A stretch of DNA of 64,000 bases from Endozoicomonas sp965232255. GTDB lineage: Bacteria; Pseudomonadota; Gammaproteobacteria; Pseudomonadales; Endozoicomonadaceae. The translations under genes and the position numbers were made by a program. Location: contig OZ246962.1 in NCBI GenBank assembly GCA_965232255.1, positions 744,001 through 808,000 of the forward strand. Direction: 5' to 3'. This document shows positions 46,151-53,653 of this stretch, piece after piece; the stretch's first letter is position 1; each line of letters begins with the position of its first letter. Under the pieces are notes generated by a model. That model was not told the DNA's origin and made no database searches. It saw nothing but the letters and a program-made list of their open reading frames with translations.

Positions 46151-48424
46151 ATGCGCCCCATATATGTGATATACGCGACCAATAAATCAAATCTCGGCAG
46201 CAACGCCAGACAAGGCAGCATAACTGGTAGTCGCGCATCGAATGGGATCGCATCAAGTGGTACATCTCTGCCAACTCCAGGTCAACCTGCAGGTTCTCTG
46301 AGGATGGGAGCAGCTGCCAGTTCAATCACTGGAGCAACGCAGCAATCTCGGCAAATTGAAGATGTTTCTGCCAATGAAGGCAGGATTCTTGTCCAGCGCT
46401 CGCAGGTGGAAGATGTTTCCGCCAATGAAGGCAAGATTTTTGTCCAGCGCTCGCAGGTGGAAGATGTTTCCGCCTATGAGGGCACGCTTCTTGTCCAGCG
46501 CTCGCAGGTGGAAGATGTTTCCGCAAATGAAGGCAGGATTCTTGTCCAGCGCTCACAGGTGGAAGATGTTTCTGCCAACGAGGGCAGCATTCTTGTCCAG
46601 CGCTCACAGGTGGAAGATGTTTCTGCAAATGAAGGTCAGATAATTGTCCAGCGTTCACAGGTGGAAGATGTTTCTGCCAACGAGGGCAGCATTCTTGTCC
46701 AGCGTTCACAGGTGGAAGATGTTTCCGCAAATGAGGGCAAGATTCTTGTCCAGCGCTCACAGGTGGAAGATGTTTCTATGCTTATGGGCAGGCTGGAATT
46801 TGTTCGCAGAACCCCACCATCTCCTCCCCCGCCTCCTCCCCCGAATCGTGCTCCATCACCAATAAGACAATCGCTGCGCGATAGGCTGGAAGTTGCTGCC
46901 CGCAGGAGGGCTGACCTACGGGGTTTCGACTTACGTAGCGCCTCTCTGTTCGGTGCCAATCTGGCGAGAATCAATCTGGAAGGAGCCAATCTGGAAGGGG
47001 CCAATCTGCAAGGAGTGAATCTGGAAGGAGCCAATTTAAGGGGAGCCAATTTAAGAGGAGCCAATTTGAGAGGAGCCGACTTGGAAGGAGCCAACTTGGT
47101 GGGGGCTGATCTGGAAGACGCTAATCTGGAAGGTGCTAATCTGGCAGACGCTAATCTGACCAATGCCAATCTGAGAGGATCTGCACTGATAAGAGCTACC
47201 CTGACAGGAACTCTTTTGCGTAGAGTCAATCTTATAGGAGCTCAACTGTTCGGTGCCACGCTAGAAAGAGCCAGATTGGAAAGAGCTAACCTGGTGGGAG
47301 CCAGACTGGAAGAAGCAAACTTAGCCCGTGCCAATCTGCAAGGAGCCAATCTAGAAGGAGCCAATCTGACAGGAGCCAATTTGATAGGAGCCGACTTGAA
47401 GGAATCCAACTTGGTGGGGACCAATCTGACAGGAGCTAATCTGACCAGTGCCAATCTGAGAGGAGTTCAACTGTTCGGTGCCACGCTAGAAAGAGCCAGA
47501 TTGACTGAAGTTAACTTGGCAGGAGCTAGTCTGGAGGGAGCCAGATTGGGAGAAGCAAACTTAGCCGGAGCCAATCTAGAAGGGGCCAATTTGAGAGGAG
47601 CCAATTTGAGAGGAGCCAATTTGAGAGGAGTCGACTTGGAAGGAGCCAACTTGGAAGGAGCCAACTTGCTGAGAGCTAATCTGGAAGACGCTAACCTGGA
47701 GGGAGCCAGATTGGAAGGAGTAAACTTAGCCAATGCTAACCTGACATACACCAACCTGCTCAATGCTTGCCTAAGAAGAGCCAACTTGGTCGGTGCTGAC
47801 CTACTCGGTGCCAACCTGGAAAGAGCCAACTTGGCAGAAACCAACTTAGCAAGGGTCAACCTAAGACTAACCGACCTGACAGGAGTCAACCTGGAAAGAG
47901 CCAACTTGAGCGGGCTCAATCTGGAAGGTGCTAACTTGGCAGGAGTCAATCTGATAGGAGCTGACCTGACGGCAATCGACCTGACGAGAGCAAACTTGGT
48001 AGGAGCAAACCTGACGGGAGCGATCCTAGTGCTAGCCAACTTGTTCGGAGCCAATCTATTCGAAGCCAACCTGTTCGGAGTCAATCTATCCAGAGCCAAC
48101 CTGCTCGGGGCCAGACTGGACAGAGCTAACTTAGAAGAAGCGACTCTGGAACTAATTAACCTGACAACAGCTAGCTTGGAAGAAGCTAACCTGACAGGGG
48201 CCGATTTGAGAGGAGCACGCTTGGAAAGTGCCAACTTGGAAAGAGCGAACCTGGAAGGGGCTAATCTGGGCGCAGCTAACCTAAGATTGGCTAACTTTGC
48301 GGGAGCCAATCTGCATGGAGCTAACTTAATATTTGCTGACTTAGCGGGGACCAACCTACGTGGAGCTAACCTAGCATGGGCTAACCTAGAGTGGGCTAAC
48401 CTAGAGTGGACTAACCTAGAGTGA
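46151..48424 (+). CDS. large pentapeptide-repeat protein with N-terminal 17-residue tandem repeats
   Basis: The 757-residue protein has four zones. Residues 1-67 are Ser/Gly/Thr-rich. Residues 68-203 are eight 17-residue repeats (consensus QVEDVSANEGxILVQRS) plus a partial ninth. Residues ~218-240 are a polyproline linker (PPSPPPPPPPNRAPSP). From ~252 to the end runs about 100 pentapeptide repeats of A(N/D)L(x)(G/R) type, which should fold as one continuous right-handed quadrilateral beta-helix. There is no signal peptide and no strong ribosome site before the ATG (CAATTTGGCAAACT). Pentapeptide proteins include DNA mimics such as Qnr and secreted effectors such as PipB2; this protein lacks Qnr's loops and is much longer. 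Function unknown. Confidence 0.85.
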   Translation: MRPIYVIYATNKSNLGSNARQGSITGSRASNGIASSGTSLPTPGQPAGSLRMGAAASSITGATQQSRQIEDVSANEGRILVQRSQVEDVSANEGKIFVQRSQVEDVSAYEGTLLVQRSQVEDVSANEGRILVQRSQVEDVSANEGSILVQRSQVEDVSANEGQIIVQRSQVEDVSANEGSILVQRSQVEDVSANEGKILVQRSQVEDVSMLMGRLEFVRRTPPSPPPPPPPNRAPSPIRQSLRDRLEVAARRRADLRGFDLRSASLFGANLARINLEGANLEGANLQGVNLEGANLRGANLRGANLRGADLEGANLVGADLEDANLEGANLADANLTNANLRGSALIRATLTGTLLRRVNLIGAQLFGATLERARLERANLVGARLEEANLARANLQGANLEGANLTGANLIGADLKESNLVGTNLTGANLTSANLRGVQLFGATLERARLTEVNLAGASLEGARLGEANLAGANLEGANLRGANLRGANLRGVDLEGANLEGANLLRANLEDANLEGARLEGVNLANANLTYTNLLNACLRRANLVGADLLGANLERANLAETNLARVNLRLTDLTGVNLERANLSGLNLEGANLAGVNLIGADLTAIDLTRANLVGANLTGAILVLANLFGANLFEANLFGVNLSRANLLGARLDRANLEEATLELINLTTASLEEANLTGADLRGARLESANLERANLEGANLGAANLRLANFAGANLHGANLIFADLAGTNLRGANLAWANLEWANLEWTNLE
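46352..46792 (+). repeat. 51-bp tandem repeat array (8 full units) inside the pentapeptide gene
   Basis: Units start at 46352, 46403, 46454, 46505, 46556, 46607, 46658 and 46709, with a broken ninth from 46760. The unit is in frame (17 codons) and well conserved at DNA level, so copy number may vary between strains. Confidence 0.92.
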
Positions 48425-48492
48425 GCGGATCAGTAGTGTCGTATGTGTCGGGCCAATACATCTTCTCGCCCCGCCAACCACAGAATCACCAT

Positions 48493-48520
48493 GGTGTCCA
48501 CCTAATATTAAGTGGACACC
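48493..48520. repeat. 9-bp inverted repeat before a transposase fragment
   Basis: GGTGTCCAC-N10-GTGGACACC lies immediately before the ATG at 48525. It may be a terminator for the pentapeptide gene or part of an insertion-sequence end. Confidence 0.55.
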
Positions 48521-48524
48521 TGTT

Positions 48525-48611
48525 ATGGATTCATTAGCTTCACCACCCCAAGTGCTCAAGACGCGACATAAGCATTCCCAGGCGTTCAGAGCTATGGTCG
48601 TTAACTGCAGA
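48525..48611 (+). pseudogene. transposase N-terminal fragment (IS66 orfA/IS3-like)
   Basis: MDSLASPPQVLKTRHKHSQAFRAMVVNC resembles the start of IS66- or IS3-type TnpA (R+HS..FKA.VV..C). The resemblance ends after ~30 codons, where the frame runs on antisense to the next gene. It is probably a remnant left by a truncated insertion sequence. Short, so uncertain. Confidence 0.4.
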
Positions 48612-48621
48612 GAACTGCAAG

Positions 48622-49377
48622 CTACAGGAAAGTATCCTCCTCTCCGCTTGAATCAGAGCCAGTTGGCGAGGCTGGCCTCTGATCTTGCCCATGCTGCTGA
48701 AGGAAGTCTGTTCTGCGTCCTACCATTGGCCTCCTTGGTGGCAACGGCGGCACATTATCCCCTGCTCTTCTTGGGGGTGGCGGTGGCGGTTGCGATCCAG
48801 CAAACCCACCCTGAGGTGTCAGCCTAGGTCGAGCACCCGACGATGGCGGAAGCGAGGGTGGGAGCGAGCCAGGTGAGGACATATCTCGCGAATCACTGGC
48901 TCGCACAGGTCCCCCACCAGTGGCCGTCCCTCTGCTGTTTGGATGATCAGTTCGTGGGTGTGCGCTTGACGATCTATCGTCCGACTCGCTTGAGGGAAAG
49001 AGACCCCTGACATCCCCCCGTTGGCCAAATCCTCTAACCCTTATATTTTTTAACTCCACTATCACACGGCCATCAGGCATGCCACGACGTAATTCCAACT
49101 TTTGAACTCTGCGATTTGATGGCATGACTGGCGGCGTTGGCGGTTCAGGAGGTGTGGCACCACCACCCCCACTTGCACTCATATGGTGTCTTTGATGATG
49201 CTCCCGCTGGTTTGGAGCAGGCAATCCGTCGCCACTACCACTGGCGGCTAGTGCAGCAGCAGGTTGGCCTTGAGTTACACCACTCCCCCCTTGATCTCCT
49301 TGTCTCCTGCGCTCATTACTGCTCGCGCCCTGCACTGGCGAGCCAGGAGGCGTTGAACCAACAGGCCGTGGTCCCAT
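48622..49377 (-). CDS. disordered proline-rich protein with SH3-ligand motifs, candidate effector
   Basis: The 251-residue protein is almost entirely low-complexity (Pro, Gly, Ser, Arg). One short ordered stretch stands at ~90-120 (RVQKLELRRGMPDGRVIVELKNIRVRGFG). Near the C-terminus QPPPPPPRRAGDNVPPLPPRRP contains two overlapping class II SH3-binding motifs (P-x-x-P-x-R). The tail is acidic (SDSSGEEDTF). No signal peptide. The ATG has an ideal site (AAGGAGCTAAAAGATG), so the frame is translated. The DNVPP element recurs in the neighbouring 674-residue protein, so the two may be related or share partners. Function unknown. Confidence 0.65.
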   Translation of the reverse strand: MGPRPVGSTPPGSPVQGASSNERRRQGDQGGSGVTQGQPAAALAASGSGDGLPAPNQREHHQRHHMSASGGGGATPPEPPTPPVMPSNRRVQKLELRRGMPDGRVIVELKNIRVRGFGQRGDVRGLFPSSESDDRSSSAHPRTDHPNSRGTATGGGPVRASDSRDMSSPGSLPPSLPPSSGARPRLTPQGGFAGSQPPPPPPRRAGDNVPPLPPRRPMVGRRTDFLQQHGQDQRPASPTGSDSSGEEDTFL

Positions 49378-49869
49378 CTTTTAGCTCCTTGACTGTGCTC
49401 GCCTGCTGCTATTTTCCTAGCGACAGACACTGGCATATACGCCCATTAAGGTAGGGAGTGTTTGTACACTCCTGACGAGATTTAAGCGTTTGAAGGTAGC
49501 CGAATGCCATATGAAAACAAACTGTGGATGACCCCAAGAAGAGCGCTACCAAAGAAATGAGTCCTGGTTTGATACGTCCCGCACCCCTAAAGGCAATGGA
49601 TTTTCGCCTCAGTTGTAATCAATTATTCAGATCAAAAAATATCCAACCAGGGCGCAAAAATCAGCAATTGCGAATAAAGGCGAGGCATCTTCTTTTCAGG
49701 CTGCAATCTTCAGTTTGTTGGTTGCAAACCGCAGACAGAGCAAGTCTTTGTCAGAAGTAGCCGGTCTTTGGAATCTTTTTACAGAAAAAAATAAGACACT
49801 CATAAATGTTTCGACCGAGAAAAATGAGTGTCCTTTTTTGTCCTTCCTTTTTTTTTGTCCTGTTACCAA
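49378..49869. other. intergenic region between the two proline-rich genes
   Basis: 492 bp. The left part should hold the promoter of the 48622-49377 gene; the right end is the terminator of the 49870 gene. A short inverted repeat GGAGTGT...ACACTCC lies near 49455-49475. No convincing gene is seen. Confidence 0.5.
49795..49832 (-). terminator. rho-independent terminator of the J-domain gene
   Basis: On the minus strand GACACTCAT pairs perfectly with ATGAGTGTC and is followed by TTATTTTTTTC. It could also work on the plus strand, where CTTTTTTG follows. Confidence 0.8.
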
Positions 49870-51894
49870 TCAGAGCTGAGTCTCATGGATGATTTTTGCG
49901 CGCCGCTCCATGTGCTGTTTAAGCAGCATTTCATAGGCCTTGGTTAATCTTACAAATTCTGCCGGTGCTCCGCCTTTATCTGGGTGATAACGCCGTGATT
50001 GCTGACGGTATGCGCTGTTTAATTGCCCAGGACCAGGTTCGCCGCTGCTGTTAAAGCCTAACAGGCGCAGCGCTTCACCTCTTGTCAGCATTGTTGACGG
50101 GTCGCCTTGTGCCTGCGCCAACAATCGGCGTAACCCGGCCCGAAGGTCATGAATATCACCGGCTGGCAGAGTAGTACCTAGAGACTCAGTACTCGCAAGC
50201 GATACGCCAGCAGCCATGTCCAAATAGACAGTAACTGGATATACATTTGCTATTCTGCCGTCAACAAAGCCTGACTGCTCTGCAAGCCCTTCTATACGCC
50301 GCACGTTCAAGGAGCTCTCGGCATTGACCTGAGCCCTGAACGCCGATGCTGCTTCAGGAGTGGAGAAGAAGAATGTTCTCGGGAGTATACCCTCTATACG
50401 GGTGGTTCCTGGCAGGGCGCTTCCATCCGGGAGTATGGTAAGGGAGGCATGAATACCCAGCGATTCATTCTGGAAGATCATGGTTACCGTGCCACCCTCT
50501 TGAGTGGCATATCGTAAATTCTCTGAGCTATAGACAATCGAATTCCGCTGCAGCCAACCCCGTGACATAGTTTGGTCTATAGCGCTAAGGATATGCGTCA
50601 CCTGTCCGCTAGATACCCGTCGCCCTATAGCTGCTTGCATATCATCAGCCGGTGGAGAAGGCGGTGGCGTTGGAGAAGGCGGCGGCGTTGGAGAAGACGG
50701 CGGCGTTGGAGAAGACGGCGGCGTGGGAGAAGGCGATGCTGTCGGGGACTGCGGTTGAGATGCAGGTGTCTCTAGTGTTGTCCACTCCATTCTGGCACCC
50801 GATGGACGATTTTCATCAGGTATAATCGTGACTCTGCTATCACTGCCCATCATCTCGTTATTGGTGTTTATTGTGAGCTGTGCCAACGACAGCGAAAAAT
50901 CGCTACTGCATCTGCCAATACCTATCGGATTAACTGCACCCGTCATCGGGTCATACAAGAAGTTGCCCAGCTTGTTATCGTTACTGACTATCCCAGCTGC
51001 GTTCAACCTTATTATTGTGCGGTTATAGGCCTCGATAAGTTCAGGTTGTAGCCTGCCCATGCTACTTAATGGGCGCCCCGGAATCTTCTGCATGCGCAGG
51101 AAAATCTGTCCGTTCTCGGTAACGACTTTGGCGCTCCCCCTGCCATGAAAAGCATTAAAACAGAATGCCTCCTCTTTCATGCTGGCAAGTGCATCAGCAC
51201 CAGTAGCAACCTTGATTACATGGTTCGCCGATAACGTGTCCTGGTAAATCATGGAATTTGCACCTGTGCCAATCAGCGCACCAAGTCGCTGGCTTAGTGG
51301 CAATACCGCAGGCTGCACAGCGGCATCCGGTACAGGCGGAGGCGGAGGTGGTGGAGGTGGGGGCGGTGGTGCTCCTACCTGTGGCGCTGGTGCCGACGGT
51401 GATGGTGGTGGTGTCGGCGGCGGCGGAGGAGGCGGTGGTGCTGCTACCTGTGGCGCTGGTATCGGTGGCGGTGGTGATGCTGGCGGCTCAGGTGACTGCG
51501 GCTTCTCTTTATCACTCATAGTCGGCGACTGAACAAATCCAGATCGTGCTCTTCTGATTGCTGCTGCCGCATCTTTCGCGGCCTGCGATTTCGGTGGCAC
51601 AGGCGGCGGATTGTCTGCAAATTGCGGGGGTGGTGATGGCACTGGTGGCACATTGTCCGCAAATTGTGGCGGTGGGGGTATAAAAGGCGGAGGTGGTGAG
51701 ACTGTTAAAGCCGGACTACTGCCAGCACTACTCAACCCACCAATAGTTCCGCCTTGAGGCAGCCCCATACCCGTGCCGCCGGTTGGCCCGGTGAGTATCG
51801 ATACAGCAGCTCTGCCATTTCTGGTGAAAATCGTAGGTAGTCGGACAGAGCTACCAAGTCCTCTCAGAGCAGTTAAATTAGGTCTAATAGGCAC
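49870..51894 (-). CDS. multidomain candidate effector: proline-rich, kinase-like and J domains
   Basis: The 674-residue protein has a modular layout. Residues ~65-190 are proline-rich, with FH1-like runs of up to 12 prolines and SH3-type motifs (ADNVPPVP, NPPPVPPKS). Residues ~203-330 look like a minimal protein kinase: loop IGTGANS, HVIKV (Lys228), EEAF (Glu241/242), and a catalytic loop IVSNDNKLGNFLYD with Asp306 and Asn311. The DFG position reads IGIG, lacking Asp, so it may be a pseudokinase. A second Pro/Ser linker spans ~375-416. Residues ~607-660 form a J domain with HPD at 637-639 (RRYHPDKGG). No signal peptide. The start is a GTG with GAGAGGA upstream. The region before it contains the dispersed repeat. 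Confidence 0.8.
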   Translation of the reverse strand: MPIRPNLTALRGLGSSVRLPTIFTRNGRAAVSILTGPTGGTGMGLPQGGTIGGLSSAGSSPALTVSPPPPFIPPPPQFADNVPPVPSPPPQFADNPPPVPPKSQAAKDAAAAIRRARSGFVQSPTMSDKEKPQSPEPPASPPPPIPAPQVAAPPPPPPPPTPPPSPSAPAPQVGAPPPPPPPPPPPPVPDAAVQPAVLPLSQRLGALIGTGANSMIYQDTLSANHVIKVATGADALASMKEEAFCFNAFHGRGSAKVVTENGQIFLRMQKIPGRPLSSMGRLQPELIEAYNRTIIRLNAAGIVSNDNKLGNFLYDPMTGAVNPIGIGRCSSDFSLSLAQLTINTNNEMMGSDSRVTIIPDENRPSGARMEWTTLETPASQPQSPTASPSPTPPSSPTPPSSPTPPPSPTPPPSPPADDMQAAIGRRVSSGQVTHILSAIDQTMSRGWLQRNSIVYSSENLRYATQEGGTVTMIFQNESLGIHASLTILPDGSALPGTTRIEGILPRTFFFSTPEAASAFRAQVNAESSLNVRRIEGLAEQSGFVDGRIANVYPVTVYLDMAAGVSLASTESLGTTLPAGDIHDLRAGLRRLLAQAQGDPSTMLTRGEALRLLGFNSSGEPGPGQLNSAYRQQSRRYHPDKGGAPAEFVRLTKAYEMLLKQHMERRAKIIHETQL

Positions 51895-52009
51895 TTGGTA
51901 TTCCTCTCCACCTATTCGGCTTGGTTATGGAGCTATCCACGACTTTCCGCAGATAGCTCTTATCTCTTATGTAGATAGTTTTTATTATGTCGCTCAGGGT
52001 GCTGCACAG

Positions 52010-52284
52010 ACTGCAACCGCAATAACCCGGATTTACGCAAATCTCCAGCAGCAGTGATCGAATGCCTCTCGGCCATTTGTTTGGTCTGTTGGGGCTCGGG
52101 ACGGTCTCCTACGACGCACTGCAATAGTGTCTTTCGTGGTTATCCAGCCCAACAAGGGGAGCCGCTGTTCAACTTTGTTGTTAACAGTGCTTGCTTTTCA
52201 TCACCGTGAGGCTCTGTCGAGACAGACCGGGTGCAACTATAGAGAGCGGGTTCAATCATGGACAGTCGGACATACCGCAACCAT
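52010..52284 (+). repeat. dispersed repeat, copy B
   Basis: This aligns with copy C (57494-57775, inverted) along its length and with part of copy A. Shared runs with C include CTCGGCCATTTGTTTGGTCT, GCACTGCAATAGTGTCTTTC, GTTAACAGTGCTTG and GTGCAACTATAG. It ends in an ATG-initiated start (ATGGACAGTCGG..ACCGCAACC) paralleled in C, and is cut at 52285 by an IS605-type end. It lies upstream of the J-domain gene. With the solo end and the hslO promoter it fills the 655-bp gap. Confidence 0.8.
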
Positions 52285-52330
52285 TTGACATCCTCTGGCC
52301 CCTGAAGGAGCGGAATTCCTGTTGAGAAAA
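52285..52330. mobile_element. solo IS200/IS605-type right end
   Basis: TTGACATCCTC followed by GGCCCCTGAAGGAGCGG and ATTCCTGTT is ~36/43 identical to the right end of the TnpB element at 20947-20989. No tnpB lies beside it, so this is a remnant or a minimal element (PATE-like). Confidence 0.7.
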
Positions 52331-52549
52331 ATGGATGTCCTTGTTTTCGTTGTTTCTCTTTTCCTTGTGCCTATCCTATTCATATTGAGTTTTCATGAAA
52401 TCGGATAACCCTCCCAAAGTGTTTTGCCCGAAATTGCAATATTCGTAATATAATACCCCGCTTTCCACTGTCTATTTCCCATCAATTAACAGGATTATCG
52501 AGTATTTTGGCAGCAATTTGCTTAATTACTGATAAGTTCGGGTTAGCTT

Positions 52550-53443
52550 ATGAGCAGAACAGATAACGCAGTACAGCGCTTTATTTTTGAGGACACCGAT
52601 ATTCGCGGTGAAATCGTCTCATTAAACAGCAGTTACGTCGAGGCGCTGGCATCGCACGACTATCCGGAGGTGATTCGTCATCTGCTGGGCGAACTGATCG
52701 CTTCGGCTGTGCTCTTGAGCACAACATTAAAGTTTGACGGCTTGCTGACCTTGCAGGTGCGGGGCGACGGTCCGTTGAACCTGCTGATGGTTGAATGTAC
52801 GGATCAGCACTCCTTTCGCGCAGTGGCGCAATTTCAGAACGATATCACCGACGCACCCCTGCTGACACTGCTGGGCAACGCCAGTCTGCTGATTACTGTC
52901 GATCCGGTCAAAGGCAAGCGCTATCAAGGCATTGTGCCATTGGAAAAGGAAACGCTGGCGGCCAACCTGGAGGACTACTTCGCTCAATCAGTGCAGTTGC
53001 AAACCCGTCTATGGCTGGCCTGTGATGGTCAGAGCGCAGCTGGCTTGCTGCTTCAGGCACTCCCAGCCAATACCGAGCTATCGCCCGAGATTCGCAGTGA
53101 GTCCTGGCAACGAGTAACGGCACTGGCCGAAACCGTGCAACCTGAAGAACTGCTGGACCTGGATCATGAGACATTGTTGTTCAGGCTATTCCACGAGGAG
53201 ACGGTGCGAGTATTCGAGCCGGAGCCGGTACAGTTTGTCTGCACTTGTTCCTGGCCACGAAGCGCTAAAATCATCAGCACACTGGATCGTCAGGAGATCG
53301 ATGCCATTCTCGCAGAAGAAGGCCAGGTGACCATGGATTGCCAGTTCTGTAACCACCAGTACACGTTCAATAAGGATGACATCGACGCAATTTATGAGCA
53401 GCGCTACGATCCGAACCTGAACGAAAAACCGCAACTGCATTAA
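52550..53443 (+). CDS. hslO: Hsp33 redox-regulated chaperone
   Basis: Hsp33 is a holdase activated by oxidation and unfolding. The C-terminal zinc switch is intact: CTCSWP (Cys-x-Cys) and CQFCNHQYTF (Cys-x2-Cys). The N-terminal core has the family motifs RHLLGELIASAVLLSTTLKFDG and VKGKRYQGIVPLE. 297 residues, normal length. In E. coli and Vibrio hslO often precedes pckA, and pckA is next here, which supports both calls. It marks the right border of the accessory island. Confidence 0.95.
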   Translation: MSRTDNAVQRFIFEDTDIRGEIVSLNSSYVEALASHDYPEVIRHLLGELIASAVLLSTTLKFDGLLTLQVRGDGPLNLLMVECTDQHSFRAVAQFQNDITDAPLLTLLGNASLLITVDPVKGKRYQGIVPLEKETLAANLEDYFAQSVQLQTRLWLACDGQSAAGLLLQALPANTELSPEIRSESWQRVTALAETVQPEELLDLDHETLLFRLFHEETVRVFEPEPVQFVCTCSWPRSAKIISTLDRQEIDAILAEEGQVTMDCQFCNHQYTFNKDDIDAIYEQRYDPNLNEKPQLH

Positions 53444-53543
53444 TAATAAACTTGATCCGGGGCAACACTTTTACGTTGGTAAAGGTTTAACGTCTCTACC
53501 CAGACTCAGTTAACCAGCTGGTGTGACGATCAATGAGCCGTAG

Positions 53544-53566
53544 CCGGTAATTGCAATAATTACCGG
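53544..53566. promoter_or_regulatory. perfect palindrome upstream of pckA
   Basis: CCGGTAATT-GCAAT-AATTACCGG, 9-bp arms, ~90-110 bp before the pckA start. There is no T tract. It may be an operator for a catabolic regulator or part of the pckA leader; its binder is unknown. Confidence 0.45.
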
Positions 53567-53653
53567 TTGATCAACCTGTCATCGCGCACAACAGCAATTA
53601 TCATAATCCAACAACATAAAACATTGAGTTGTATTGCCTCGGGAGAACTTTGC

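Noticed and set aside
47467..48354. 295-codon open frame antisense to the pentapeptide domain, rich in LAPSRLA-type repeats
   Set aside because: It mirrors the repetitive A(N/D)L coding of the plus strand; the repeat period alone keeps the antisense frame open. No ribosome site or independent motif.
46151..48424. Calling the pentapeptide protein a Qnr quinolone-resistance protein
   Set aside because: It is more than three times Qnr length, carries an unrelated repetitive head and polyproline linker, and lacks Qnr-type loops.
51251..51532. Glycine-rich frame on the plus strand opposite the polyproline region
   Set aside because: It is the reverse complement of proline codons (CCx to xGG), giving poly-Gly; no start context.
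49870..51894. Calling the J-domain protein DnaJ or a DnaJ-like chaperone
   Set aside because: The J domain is C-terminal, there is no G/F region, zinc domain or client-binding domain, and the rest is proline-rich and kinase-like.
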